Of a stretch of 64,000 nt of DNA, positions 34,739-45,738 are shown piece by piece. The DNA comes from Cordylochernes scorpioides. Its lineage: Eukaryota > Arthropoda > Arachnida > Pseudoscorpiones > Chernetidae. Below the pieces are notes generated by a model, which was given only the letters and a program-made list of their open reading frames with translations, was not told where the DNA came from and made no database searches. The DNA lies in NCBI GenBank assembly GCA_030710605.1, contig CP092863.1, positions 57,006,507-57,070,506 on the forward strand, written 5' to 3'. Both the position numbers and the translations under genes were made by a program. Each line of letters starts with the position of its first letter. The first letter of the stretch is position 1.

Positions 34739-36791
34739 TCAAGTCTAAAAAGTTAACTTTTTTGTTTCTATAAATTTTTTCATTGTTCTTAAGTTTCAAG
34801 TATTTAGGATATATTTCAGGTATTAATTTTTTAAACAGTGGATTATTAAATATTATTATGTCATCTACATATCGGAATATTTGCCAATTAATATTATTTT
34901 GTAGAAAGTATTCTCTTTCGTACCAGAACAATATTAAATTTGCTAGTAACGGACTAGAAGAAGTACCCATGGGAACGCCTTCTGATTGAATATATATTTT
35001 ATTTTTAAATTCTATATAGTTAAAATTTAAAAATGTTTCCAGTAGAGTTTTTGCTGTTTTAAGATCTAATTTAAATGTTTTATATTTGTTATGAATAATT
35101 TTAATGTAGAAAGTTTTGTCATTAATTAATTCATTAAATAAATTGGTTATTTTATTATTTAGATCTCTTAAATTTATTTTAGAATATAGGTCCTCAAAGT
35201 CAAATGTGTGTACTGTTTCAATATTTGTCCAATTGTTCATTAAATAATTAATGATTTTTTTATTTGAGTCGATAAATTTATAATTATATTTATTAGTTAA
35301 TTTATTTATAATAAATTGTAGTGTTGAGGCTAATTGTATATCAATATTTTTTATGACTGAATTTATACCAGATGTGATTGTTCTGAAAGAAATAGGTTTT
35401 TTGTGTAGTTTAGGAATTATATAGAACTTTGGTATGTTTGGATTTTTGTGGTTATTATAAATTTTTAGTGAATTTTCAACATTTTTGATGTCTTTTTTGA
35501 TTTTTGTGCCTGTAGTTCTAGCAAAAGTGTATTTATGATTATTATCAATTTCCTTTTTTAGTATATCGTGGTATAGATTTTTACAAATTAAAGATAAATT
35601 ATTGGGACATTTATCTATAGGAGTGATAATATAGTCCTTCTGTAATTTAATTATATTTTCTTTGAAAGAAGGAATGTCTGAATTGGGTTTTGTGTATTTA
35701 AGTGTATTATTATAATAATTTAAAATTTCCTTTTTAATATTATGTTTCCATTCCAGAAAAGTAAATTCTGGAATACTGTATTTTATACTAGTTTTATTTA
35801 TGAAAATATCTATATCTTTTAATATAGATTTAATTGTATTATTATAATTGTGTTTAATTTGAGGTATATATTTATACCCTTTATTTAAAATTTCTTGATA
35901 TTCTGGATTTAAAAAAGAAAAGTTGCTAGTTAATATATGACCTGAGTACTTATATTTATCAATATAGTTGTTGCAATTACATTTAATTTTTTTAAAATTT
36001 GCCAAATTATTAATAAATTGGTTATAATTGCAAACTAAATTACCTATATTTTTATTGTATCTCCAGATTGTTTTAAAATTTAAATTTTTTATAGGGAAAA
36101 GATTATTGATGATTTGGTTATTAAAAATATCATTAAATTTAATATGATTAAATAAATTGTTATTAAATTTAATGATAATATTAATGTTATTAGTATTTTG
36201 TTTAATTTTTCTGTATTTAAAGATGTCGTGTGTGATATCTATTAATCTGTTAGTCAGATTATGAATTTTAATATATTCTATGAGTTTGATAAATTTATTA
36301 TTATTTAGTTTAAATAATGTTTTAATAAATTTATCGACGAAGTTGTTAGTGTACATTTGTTTTGGGTCCAGTAATTCTTCAAATTCAATGTAACCTAATT
36401 TATTTGTAGTTTTACCTCTAGTTTTATTAGGTTTAGTTTTAAATTCATTTTTATATTTGCAACTGATTTCATAAGTTGAAATTTCTTCTGTTTGTGGTTT
36501 GTATGTGTAGTTTAATTCGTCGTTAAGTCCATAAGGGAATAATGTGTTGTGTTTATAAATGTAGTTGTTTTCTAATAATAGTCGTTGTTTTTTGTTTTGA
36601 CATATGTCTAGTATTTCTATCTTAAAGTTGTTAAAAGTATGTAATTGATTGTGTTCTTTCATATATATATTACCAATTGATTTTTTAGCGTGGTTTCTAT
36701 GTAGGTTTATTCGTATATTTAATGGGTTACAAGTTTGTCCTATATATGATAGTTGACAAATTTGGCATGTTAATTTATAAATAGTATTCAC
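34410..36791 (-). CDS. Penelope-like GIY-YIG endonuclease plus reverse transcriptase
   Basis: Uninterrupted frame of 793 codons. Residues 3-78 form a GIY-YIG nuclease at the N-terminus: TIY...YIG (3-18), R27, and E74 with N76 in LLENNYI. Cysteine pairs at 9/12 and CNCNN further on recall the extra cysteines of permuted Penelope elements. Residues ~390-690 are the reverse transcriptase: IITPIDKCPNNLSLI, FYIIPKLHKKPISFRTITSG, TFDFEDLYSKI (first catalytic D), GVPMGTSSSPLLANLI, and YVDD at residues 641-644 (34860-34871). Most Penelope elements have GIY-YIG at the C-terminus; the N-terminal position is reported for the Naiad/Chlamys clades. The first codon is GTG, a TAA lies two codons upstream, and the first ATG is codon 44, inside the nuclease. 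So the true start is probably lost at the junction or supplied by splicing. Confidence 0.9.
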   Translation of the reverse strand: MNTIYKLTCQICQLSYIGQTCNPLNIRINLHRNHAKKSIGNIYMKEHNQLHTFNNFKIEILDICQNKKQRLLLENNYIYKHNTLFPYGLNDELNYTYKPQTEEISTYEISCKYKNEFKTKPNKTRGKTTNKLGYIEFEELLDPKQMYTNNFVDKFIKTLFKLNNNKFIKLIEYIKIHNLTNRLIDITHDIFKYRKIKQNTNNINIIIKFNNNLFNHIKFNDIFNNQIINNLFPIKNLNFKTIWRYNKNIGNLVCNYNQFINNLANFKKIKCNCNNYIDKYKYSGHILTSNFSFLNPEYQEILNKGYKYIPQIKHNYNNTIKSILKDIDIFINKTSIKYSIPEFTFLEWKHNIKKEILNYYNNTLKYTKPNSDIPSFKENIIKLQKDYIITPIDKCPNNLSLICKNLYHDILKKEIDNNHKYTFARTTGTKIKKDIKNVENSLKIYNNHKNPNIPKFYIIPKLHKKPISFRTITSGINSVIKNIDIQLASTLQFIINKLTNKYNYKFIDSNKKIINYLMNNWTNIETVHTFDFEDLYSKINLRDLNNKITNLFNELINDKTFYIKIIHNKYKTFKLDLKTAKTLLETFLNFNYIEFKNKIYIQSEGVPMGTSSSPLLANLILFWYEREYFLQNNINWQIFRYVDDIIIFNNPLFKKLIPEIYPKYLKLKNNEKIYRNKKVNFLDLNIDLTNSAVRVYNKKSNYNFNIIKYCNMNSNISLNCCKGIYYGQFLRFYRINNILDNFIEDVKNLNMEFIKNKFSIKQVKYFNSISIIKYLKKNKWKYPFMKSTFYNFS

Positions 36792-36800
36792 TAATTATAT

Positions 36801-37128
36801 TATAGACCTTACAAATAGTGCTGTTAGAGTTTATAATAAAAAGAGTAATTATAATTTCAATATTATAAAATACTGTAATATGAATTCTAATATATCATTA
36901 AATTGCTGTAAAGGTATATATTATGGTCAGTTTCTAAGATTTTATAGAATAAATAATATATTAGATAATTTCATAGAAGATGTTAAAAATTTAAACATGG
37001 AATTTATTAAAAACAAATTTAGTATCAAACAAGTAAAATATTTCAACAGTATATCAATTATAAAATATTTAAAAAAAAATAAATGGAAATATCCATTTAT
37101 GAAATCAACTTTCTATAATTTCTCTTAA
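36801..37128 (+). pseudogene. Penelope RT, C-terminal fragment
   Basis: Open to the stop at 37126-37128 and identical in sequence to the last ~110 residues of the minus-strand protein (NSNISLNCCKGIYYGQFLRF and onward). It lacks the catalytic core. A methionine at 36880 is internal. Confidence 0.9.
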
Positions 37129-38368
37129 TATTAACTAAAACAAATTTATAATCTTTAACAGTTAATTAAACTTTTATTAAATAACTGATTAAAAAATTTT
37201 TTCACAAGATTTTTAAAGTTTTAAAATATATATTTCATTTTTGTTTAATCTCCAATTTCTGGGGAGGAAAATGGAAGTTAAATAAAGATGAACTTGCACA
37301 ATTAATAGCTTTATTAAACTCTTATAATTTGCCTTTTTAAAGGAATATTAAAAGATGATTAAGTGTTAAATCAGTTATTTTGATATAACTATCTGTAAAG
37401 ATTATAAAACTTAGCTTTCTTCCTTTAACTATTTTTCCTATCTTCTTTAATTTTCTTGTTGTTCAAAAAAATTCTGAAGAAATGGTCTAAATTTGAAATG
37501 TGGGGGGACATTCCCCTCCCGCGACATGTGCAAGCCAGAAATAGATATACACAATGGAGGACGCAGCAGTCAAGGTAGGTTTACAGTTTGAATTTGTTAA
37601 CACTGGTATCTGTTATATGTTCATTTAAATATTTCACTGAAACAACTTAATATTAACACATAAAATACGGTTTAAAAGAGATCTATGACATAATAAAGGA
37701 GGGGTTGAAATGTCGCTGAAATTTTATCTGATGATCCCCGTTTCAGCAGATCTCTTTTTCCAATTTATTTCAATTTAAAGTTTTTTGTGTATGTCTGGTC
37801 TACCATTAGGGTTTCAAAACATAATATCCAAACTTATAACAAATGTTAATTCATACTATAGATATATTACTAAATACAACTATTTATAATCATATTATAA
37901 AATAAAAAAACCTTTAAAAATCTTTAAAAAAAAAAAAAAGGATAAAACATAAAATCATAAAAAAATATATATATATATACTAACAATTTTATCTACCTTC
38001 TTTATAAAACTCTTTTTTTTTCCCTTATTATTAGTTTGATTAAAAGTGCATGGTTCTGTCTTTCTCTCTTTTTTCTAACTATTATATATATTATCTCTTC
38101 GATTATTCTATATATAGGATTAGAGTATGTCTGAATGACGTGTAAAAGCCGATGTAATAGACGTTACTTTGTTAATTTTTTTATTGTTATTAATTATAAA
38201 TATATAATTAACTTGAGGATGTAAAAGAAGTAATGGATTTTTTTTTTTTTCTCTCTCTATCTACAAATTAATAACATTTTACAAATTTTATAATTTGTAT
38301 TTAAATGATCATAATAGTGAAGATAATTTTAATACAAAACTGGACTATAAAATTAAATAACTATTTAT

Positions 38369-38375
<7 letters not shown>
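36801..38375 (+). repeat. Penelope composite, right inverted arm
   Basis: Inverted, 5'-truncated second copy. It starts mid-RT at TATAGACC (shared with 34731-34738) and runs through the stop at 37126-37128 and the 3' UTR to a (TA)n tract. In the sense direction the UTR contains ATG at 37554-37556 followed by six codons and then GTAGGT at 37575. This has the form of a short coding exon with a splice donor, and would make sense if the pseudo-LTR supplies the 5' end of a downstream tandem copy. Confidence 0.92.

Positions 38376-38430
<55 letters not shown>
38372..38430. repeat. (TA)n microsatellite
   Basis: TA tract abutting the outer end of the right Penelope arm. Confidence 0.95.
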
Positions 38431-38433
<3 letters not shown>

Positions 38434-38635
38434 GTTAAAATTCTAAGAATAATTATAACATTATAAATATATATTATGATAAGATACACAAAAATATGAA
38501 GCATATAATATGAATCACCTACAGAAACTGCCTCATAGCGAGGTTTTGAATAATATCCTCAGAGAGGTTTACAATCAGAAATTGCAGCCATTCGTGATGT
38601 GAAAGGTAGAATAATAAGGATATTATTCAAAAGAT

Positions 38636-38966
38636 TCACACACACAAACCAGATAACAATTCGCCTCTTTTATTGAACCTTTTACTATTATCCCAAGCAC
38701 ACGTAGTACACCACATCATAATCATGATGGGTAGTAGTTGGCTTATACTGTGAGTGCACCATATGCACCACAAGTGAACCACAATACGTGTTGGAAGCAG
38801 TTTGCCTTTCGCACTTATAAATGTACCAGTCTCTGTATGGTTACTTGTACTCAATTGTGGGATTGGGGCCATTGGAGCAATTTATTTTAGAAGGATGTTA
38901 CCAATGCGGGTTTCGATCCTGGGTCGTTTCTGTCGAAACCTGATGTATTATACCATTCGGCCCCCT
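38636..38966 (-). mobile_element. tRNA-headed SINE
   Basis: On the minus strand the head at 38966-38897 has RNA polymerase III promoter boxes: box A TGGTATAATACATCAGG (38955-38939) and box B GGATCGAAACCC (38919-38908), spaced as in a tRNA gene. The 5' end GGGCCGA resembles an acceptor strand but the cloverleaf does not close, so it is not a functional tRNA. An unrelated body follows for about 270 bp and ends in a TGTGTG-rich tail near 38636. The parent tRNA was not identified. Confidence 0.7.
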
Positions 38967-38969
38967 TAT

Positions 38970-40080
38970 GAACCATGATCAGGAAGACACTACATTGAGA
39001 ATTGTGGTGTATTGAGCCTCATACTTTAATTATTTATTTATAATTTACACACCCAAATACCTATGGATATAAGACAACTGTACAAATACAAATGTTTGAC
39101 AATAGTATAAATATATTACATTTATATAAAAGCATTAACCAATAGATATTTAAAAGTACACACAAAATATAAATGTCCACAAATATAATTTCAGTTATTG
39201 ATTAAAATATTGATTAAAATTAAATGTCAAATATCGAAATTGTTCACATATAATACCACACGGTCACATATATAATAATTATATAAATGAATTACAATTC
39301 AACAAATTCAGTTTCAATATTGTTGTGTTTTAACTTTAAAAGCACACAAAAAATATAATAAACTTGAATTTGTTTATTCAAGTATCAAAAAACAAAGCTT
39401 TACATATAGAACAAATAATAATGAAAAATAAGAAAAAACATTTTAGGTAAAGCAAAAACAAAACAAAAGTACTGGTCAAAAAGAAACATTTAAAATCACA
39501 GATTAATATCTTCAACAAATATATTATTTTTTTAAGATGAAAATAATTCGTTTATTTGATAATATTTCAATATATTACATATCATATTATTATTTAATAG
39601 AATTTATATTAAAACAATATTGTATTTAAATAATTTGATTTCCGTCATATATATTGAATAGACCATAGGTCCACTGTATATGAATGTGACGAGAAATGTG
39701 TATATATCTGTGCCAAAAGAATAAATACATTTATTTATTTATTTCAAAACACAAAACGCCATATCCTGGCTAGGGATAATTGCGTCGAAAAAGAATAAAT
39801 TACTATTATAAAATATGAAAATTAATTTTTAAAAAAGTATCTAGACGTTTTATTTGAAATAAAAAAGGTTTTATATATTTATTCGTACAATTATTAGCCG
39901 ATTACCCTTTTATGAACTGATCTATAACTATTGAGTCTTAGTATTTGTTTAAATAAGTTTTGTTCAAAATAGGTTTTATTATTATCTCTATATTTCAACT
40001 ATATATGTAAATATATGTAGAGGATATGCCTACTTTGTTTTCAATCTATATAAATATATATATAGGATGCCTTAATGACC
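38970..40080. other. unassigned AT-rich sequence
   Basis: No frames or element ends. Near 39690-39800 two AAAAGAATAAAT phrases about 80 bp apart suggest a decayed repeat of unknown type. Confidence 0.45.
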
Positions 40081-40110
40081 AAATTTTTGGTCGTTTTGGT
40101 ACAGCTTGCA

Positions 40111-40150
40111 CCACGCTAATGAGGCCCAACAGCCCGAAACGCGTCCGTGG
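40111..40150 (+). other. hammerhead-like motif (Penelope type, one core change)
   Basis: Stem I CCACG (40111-40115) pairs with CGTGG (40146-40150). Core box is CTAATGA (40116-40122), differing from CTGANGA only at the essential G5. Stem II is GGC with GCC (40123-40125 and 40132-40134). GAAA is at 40136-40139. A one-pair stem III, CGCG (40140-40143), precedes TC at 40144-40145, the cleavage position. Minimal stem III is typical of hammerheads described in Penelope-like elements. The G5 change predicts loss of cleavage. No Penelope coding remains were recognised beside it. Confidence 0.6.
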
Positions 40151-40343
40151 TTAGCTTTTCTTGATTAATCAAGAATGGGTATTTGGCCAATTCTGGAATA
40201 ATTAAAAATCAACGAGAATAGTTGATATTTATTCCGATAGATGGCGCAAGCCATCAGCAACTTTCAGTTGCACGATAATGAGATGCCTTTTTCTTAATTT
40301 ATGCACCTTAGCCCAGTACAATATCACATTTGTACTATTTTTC

Positions 40344-40608
40344 ATATATCGTCCCTACAACTGCAAACTATCGAATGTGAAAAATTCAATTTTGAAGGAG
40401 AGAGAAATGAAGAGACCATGTGGCCTACCCTGAGTAGAGGAAGGCAATGAAGGAGGGAGAAATGAAGAGACCATGTCATGGTCTCTTAATTTCTCCCTCC
40501 TTCAATGCCTTCCTCTACTCAGGGTAGGCCACATGGTCTCTTCATTTCTCTCTCCTTCAAAATTGAATTTTTCACATTCGATAGTTTGCAGTTGTAGGGA
40601 CGATATAT
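40344..40608. repeat. 265-bp near-perfect palindrome (long hairpin)
   Basis: Arms of 132 bp around a single central T at 40476. By eye only one mismatch was noted (ATGAAGAGACC on the left against the complement of GGTCTCTTAATT). Each arm contains a related pair of AGAAATGAAGAGACCATG units, so there is also internal direct repetition. Transcribed from either side this would give a 130-bp duplex RNA. There are no element termini or coding content. Confidence 0.92.
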
Positions 40609-40619
40609 ATATATTATAA

Positions 40620-41960
40620 ATTTTGTTAACATTAGAAATAGTTTTCAAATATTTTTGTTGTATGTAGAGCTACGTATATTTTAGTAACTTTGGGAGGAGG
40701 GAGAGCAAGCTAAAAACCTTTCTTCTATGAACTCTACTGGTGTATTATTTATACTAGGCGATTTTGATCCCTTATACAAACGTACATAAATCTATAGCTG
40801 GTCCCCTAAAGCCTATATATTAGCTCATCTGAATATACTCAGTAAATGTTCTGTTATAACTAATCATCAAATCATGATTACAGTCATGGACAAACCTTTA
40901 GGAAGTGGAGACATAAACAAATTTGCTCACACTTGTGTGTCTTCAATGATGGTCACTGTGCATCAAATATCTCTCTGAGTTATTATCCCCATATATATGC
41001 TAAAAGATACAAATTCCTTGTGTTTTGTCGATGATTCTATATAGGTTATAATGAAGAGGAAAAAGCGGGAAACATTGGTGTGCATAATGCTATTCACAGT
41101 GTAAAATCCTTAGAGGAGATATCTGAATACTGTTGTATTTGAAACTGTTGTCGTATTATATATTATGATATTTGAAAGAATAATAAATTATATAATTATT
41201 AATATTAAAAATAAAGAAGGCATCTCCTGACCACGAGCACATGTGCTTTTTAGATGGCAGAGCGCCATTATTATTAATATAAGAAATAAATTATTAAGAA
41301 TAAAAAAATATTAAAATATAATGAGAAAATTTTGATATTTAGATCGTTACCTATAGTTTATTATGTTCAGAGGAGAAAATAAAAAATGTACGATTTAAAC
41401 CTATCTGTTGATATATAATATACCAAATATAACAATTATAATACACATCAAATAAATTTATCATAATAAAAATATTTAAAAAATCACAAAAATAAGTTAT
41501 CTCTTTAAACGGCTGAAACGGAAAACGTCTGTTCGCGCCTCAGGTGGATCTTTATATTGATTTTTGAGAATGTTTGGCTTGTAAGTCAAAGGAGCTTCGA
41601 GATATATCTGGTTTTCTTCCCTTTTGAAAACTTGAAAAATCGCTCTAAAAATTAAATGTCAACTTCCAATGCATTTCGAGTTTAAATCGTGTATCACTGA
41701 CAGATATCGGAGTCACGTATATTTATGTTTTAGCGTGAATTACTTCTACATATCAATATATGATAAGAAACACAAACATCTTTATCCAGTATATAATATG
41801 TTTGGTCTGAATGTATAAAAGCACACATAATGTCAATTTCAGAAGAAAAATCTCTTTTCAAAATTGCATAAAACAATAGATATTGTGAAAAATAAACATT
41901 TATGTTAGTGATAAAGAATATGGAACAGCACAAATTTTGAATAAATCTGAGAAGTACAAC
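40620..41960. other. unassigned AT-rich sequence
   Basis: No supported gene. Short frames such as 41730-41933 show no domain. Confidence 0.45.
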
Positions 41961-41965
41961 CTTTG

Positions 41966-42068
41966 AAACGTGATTCCGGGCTAAGGCACAGTATAGAAGT
42001 AGCCTCTATTTCATTACATCCTGCAAGGAAAGTTATGAAATCGGTCGATTTATTCTAAACTGGTGTTT
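41966..42068 (-). repeat. retrozyme-like repeat, degenerate copy
   Basis: Aligns with the 61.6-kb and 51.99-kb copies: TTCCGGGCTAAGG in place of TTTCGGGCTAATGG, then CTCTATTTCATTACATCC, AAGTTATGAAATCGGTCG and CTGGTGTTTT. The ribozyme core (minus strand) is eroded; CTGACGA and GAAA are both lost. Included as a family member only. Confidence 0.55.
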
Positions 42069-42432
42069 TCGATTATAAGTTATCTCCACAAAGAAGTTTT
42101 GTACTGGGTGATCAACAAATTTCATTGTTTTATTGCATTTTCAAAGAAAGATCTGCCAATTTTGTGCCTGAATATCACACACACACACACATAAGCCTTT
42201 TTATTGGGGCATCCAGCCCCATACATGATTCCCCTCTACGGGATTTAGGAAAGGAAGATATTTCAAAAGTAAAAACTAGAATACAAGATGTAATAAGGAA
42301 AGAGAGAGGAAAGAAAAACCAAACAAAAATAAATATAACCATATATACAAAAAATAAACATACAGACCCACACATTAAACATACATGATTAAATATTTAA
42401 ATTAAAGTACCAATGTTTAGAATATGTCAAGG

Positions 42433-42723
42433 TTAAGATATCATTGAGAGGGCTAGTGTGGAATCAGCCGCATTCAATCTTCGCTTTCCTCCTCCAACCA
42501 AAACCACGACATTCGGCGAATCCATCATTCTCCAACGGACATTGACTGCGGCCTTGTAGAATCTATATAAACCGAGGGAGAGACCCTGATCAACCATCAG
42601 TGTGTTCATCCAGCTGCAAATTTGTTGGCAGTCAGGTTGAGACCAGGGTAAGTCGTTTTCTGCCTGAATATCATCCTCCCATATTATTATATTATATTCT
42701 GACCTGAAATTCGACCCTTTCAC
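42433..42723 (-). other. GC-richer island with open frame, unrecognised
   Basis: Minus-strand frame of 96 codons; the part NDLPWSQPDCQQICSWMNTL through LYRFYKAAVNVRWRMM looks protein-like and coincides with a less AT-rich block (42430-42660). The opposite strand has a donor-like GGTAAGTC at 42648-42655 but interrupted frames. Could be an old retroelement or a host exon; I do not recognise it. Confidence 0.3.
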
Positions 42724-43591
42724 CTCTCCAGCTCACAAACATACACAGCTTAAATCTGACCCTGTACTGATAAAAGCCATAGCCTCAAACCATGATTAAC
42801 AGGTCAATTTTGTCTGAATTTTCCAAGATGAAGTTGAGGCTCATTCCTTTATACCTCCATAACCTTTTATGTTGGGTAAATAAACAAAATGCGTTGATTT
42901 AAAACATTTAAACGAAAAGGAACCATACGAACACCATCCTCCCGCAAATTTAGGACATATAGAACATAGAGAGATTGTATATTTTATAACTGCCGATCAA
43001 GGCAAAATTAGAAGGTCAAACCGCAATATTCAGCTGACCTGAAGCTGTACTAGTATAAACACGATGGAAGTTTTTGACACATACGCTTCAGTTCTATAGT
43101 GTTCTCGTTAGATGAAGAAAACAATAATATTATATACACTGAATACGAACATTTAATGTTAACTCCGATATTTCCACAACCCATTACTCTCTCTTTCCTA
43201 TTTAATAGATTTTATATAATGATTATATATATTATTTCTCTCAATGTAAAAAATATCATTCATTTAATATATATAATCCCTTATATAATGTTGTAATATA
43301 TATACGTTCCAATCTCTCTCACTCGCTTATTTGATATCAATGTCGTTACGTCTTATTCAAAAGTTGATATAAAAAGAACTATATTATTATGAAAGGTCTT
43401 ATATTTAACTTTATTTTTGAGTGATTAAGTTTCTATATCAAATAACATCTGCAATATTCCTAAATACATTTCCCCTTGTATACCAAAGAGAAATAAAACG
43501 ATTCCCACACACATATATATATATGTGAAAAAACAATATAAAAAAGCATATGTGCTCCTGGTCAGGATATGCCATTTTTATTTTTAATATA

Positions 43592-44854
43592 CAGGGTCTA
43601 TTATGAAAGTAATGAGCATTTACTAGCAAAATACATTTATATTGATCGTAATTTGTGTGAATGTTCAATTTTCTTCAAAATACATTCCTCCTGTATCAAT
43701 ACACTTGCGGAGACGCGTTTGCCACGCCTGAAAGGCACCCTGAAACTCCTCGACAGGAATGCTTCTCAAGAACGTTGTAACATGGTGTTGGATGTTTTCC
43801 ACGGTTTCCCAATGCTTTCCTTTCATCTCTCTCTTGAGTCGCGGAAACAAAAAGAAGTCACATGGAGCTAAGTCGGGACTGTAAGGGGGGTGAGGGATCA
43901 GCGGGGTGTTGCTCCGGACCAGGAAGTTGGTAATGATAAAGGCTGTGTGACTGGTGGCATTGTCATGGTGGAGCTTGACCGTGTCTTTAATGTCAGTCCT
44001 CACGCGTGCGATCCGGCGTTTCAATCTCCTGAGCACCTCCAGGTAAAAGGCTGAGTTTACAGTTTGTCCCTGCGGTACAAACTCACAACGGACTATTCCT
44101 CAGATGTCAAAGAAGACAATGATCATCGTTTTGATGCGCGACTTGCTCATTCGCGCTTTCTTGGGGCGTGGGGATGATTTTGTGTGCCATGCACAGTTCT
44201 GCCTTTTCGACTCTGGGTCGTATTCAAACATCCAGGATTCGTCTCCGGTTACTACAGAGTTCAGAAAGCCTGGTTCATTTTGAATCAAATCCAACAATTC
44301 TTGACAGCGCAAAACTCTAAGTTCTTTCTGGTCTTGCGTCAACACTTTCGGCACAAGCTTCGCACAGACCTTACGCATTTGCAGATCCTCGGTCACTATC
44401 CTATTTACCACAAATGTGGACATGTGTAATGTGTCAGCAATTTGCTGGATGCTTAATCGACGGTCGGTACGCAAAACTTCGAGCACACGATCCACGTTCT
44501 CGTCAGTTCTGGCCGTTGTTGGGCGTCCTGAACGGGGTTCGTCGGCGACCTCCTCCCGGCCCTCCTTGAACGCCTTGTGCCACTTCCCAGACTGTGATCT
44601 TGAAATGCAATCGTCCTTGAAGGCTTATTGCAGCATCTGGAATGTTTCGGTTGCATTTTTCCAAGCCTCACGCAAAACTTTATGGCGTATCGTTGTTCAA
44701 GCGAACGCTCCATCGCGCTATGCTCGAACTCAACTGACGACCGGATGGATTGAAAGGGCATATCCCTCCACCACATTTCCCACGGTTTTACCGTGCTGCC
44801 ATCTATCGTCGCGTCACAATAACATTATGCTCATTACTTTTATAATGGACCCTG
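43592..44854 (-). mobile_element. mariner transposon
   Basis: Terminal inverted repeats of about 28 bp at 43592-43619 and 44827-44854 (CAGGGTCTATTATGAAAGTA against CAGGGTCCATTATAAAAGTA) flanked by TA on both sides. A single minus-strand transposase fills the interior. The whole element is much GC-richer than its flanks, so it arrived relatively recently. Confidence 0.94.
43665..44713 (-). pseudogene. mariner transposase (DD34D), one stop and one frameshift
   Basis: About 345 codons from ATG 44713 (MERSLEQRYAIKFCVRLGK). A frameshift shortly after this moves the helix-turn-helix region to another frame (RSGRPTTARTDENVDRVLEV, SIQQIADTLHMSTFVVNRIV). The triad is present: D in VVTGDESWMFEYDPESK, D in LHHDNATSHTAF, D in SPDLAPCDFFLF, with 34 residues between the last two as in true mariners. 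A TGA just below 44104 interrupts the frame once (FFDI, then stop, then GIVRCEF); reading resumes in the same frame to the end at 43665. C-terminus reads TRLRKCIDTGGMYFEEN. Non-functional as read, but nearly complete. Confidence 0.92.
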
Positions 44855-45131
44855 TATATATTATCTAAAAATGCTTATTTTAGATCATATAATCTTTATT
44901 TTCTAATATTTCGTATGACAGCTCGCCAAATTTCTTCGGAGAACAAGATTATTTTGAGATGCTCGCGTATCAATTCACGTGCATTTACAACTGCTGTAAA
45001 ATTTAAAATATCTAAAACCTACAATATGAATGTTTTTAAATAAAAAATAATAATAATATAAAAATATATGAAGAATTATTAAATATATACATTTAAAATC
45101 TAAGAATTGAAAATCAGTAATTTGTTATATA

Positions 45132-45558
45132 CAGGGTGATCCAAAAGTCCCGCACAACTTTAAAAATTAATAACTCCGCGAATATTTGCGCTAGATCAAT
45201 GCGGTAAACACTATTGTGTTCAGGATGCAATGGGATTTTTTATGGCAAATAATGAAAAATTCGAAATTGATTTTAGTTACAAGTTTATTCGCTAGATGGC
45301 GCTCTACCAGAATCAGCGATTCAGCGGCCAAATTGTTTGATAAATTGCAAAATATAACTGAACGACAAGTATTTTTCCTTTTTGAATACCAGGAAAGAAC
45401 CCTAATAATATCAAATGATAAATTAGTAAAACACCATTTCGCCAAAAGTTAGAAGAAATGGTTAACGATTTTTAAATACAATCTGAGATATGTAAAATAG
45501 GTATATGCAAATTAAAACATGTAGCAAAAAAAAAAAACCTGATATTCTAGATGAGGTT
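45132..45558 (+). repeat. left long terminal inverted repeat
   Basis: Inverse complement of 50712-51140. The two small frames here (45191-45452) recur in the other arm only because of the repeat and show no domain. Confidence 0.9.
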
Positions 45559-45738
45559 TGCTGGAATCCTCTCAGCTATTTAAATTTCGAAAATATTTTT
45601 TTTCTATTTTTCCAATTCAACTCTCTCTCAGTATCGATTATATTTATTTTAATTCATTTGAAAAATATTTATCTATCTCTGATGATTTATTTTACTCTTG
45701 AATGCCGTTGTTGTTTTTGTCGTGTCCAATAAAGAGCC

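Larger units (their letters stand above)
33160..38375 (-). mobile_element. Penelope-like element, head-to-head composite
   Basis: One full minus-strand copy (33160-36800) is joined at its 5' end to an inverted, 5'-truncated copy (36801-38375, plus strand). Arms 33160-34738 and 36801-38375 are inverse complements along about 1.58 kb with near identity: the 82 C-terminal residues encoded in both are the same, and a 60-bp 3'-UTR block checked by eye has no differences. Both 3' ends face outward. Penelope elements are known for pseudo-LTRs and for partial copies in direct or inverted arrangement, attributed to target-primed reverse transcription with template switching. Near identity of the arms implies a single recent event. 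Confidence 0.9.

Noticed and set aside
34410-36791. A group II intron or telomerase reverse transcriptase
   Set aside because: The N-terminal GIY-YIG, the PKLHKKP motif and the pseudo-LTR style arms fit Penelope-like elements; no intron domains V/VI or telomerase motif T were seen.
38897-38966. A functional tRNA gene
   Set aside because: Box A and B are present but acceptor and anticodon stems do not close; it fits a SINE head.
45191-45452. Two opposite small genes at 45.2-45.45 kb
   Set aside because: They lie wholly inside a terminal inverted repeat and recur by symmetry at 50.8-51.1 kb with substitutions that do not preserve the frame.
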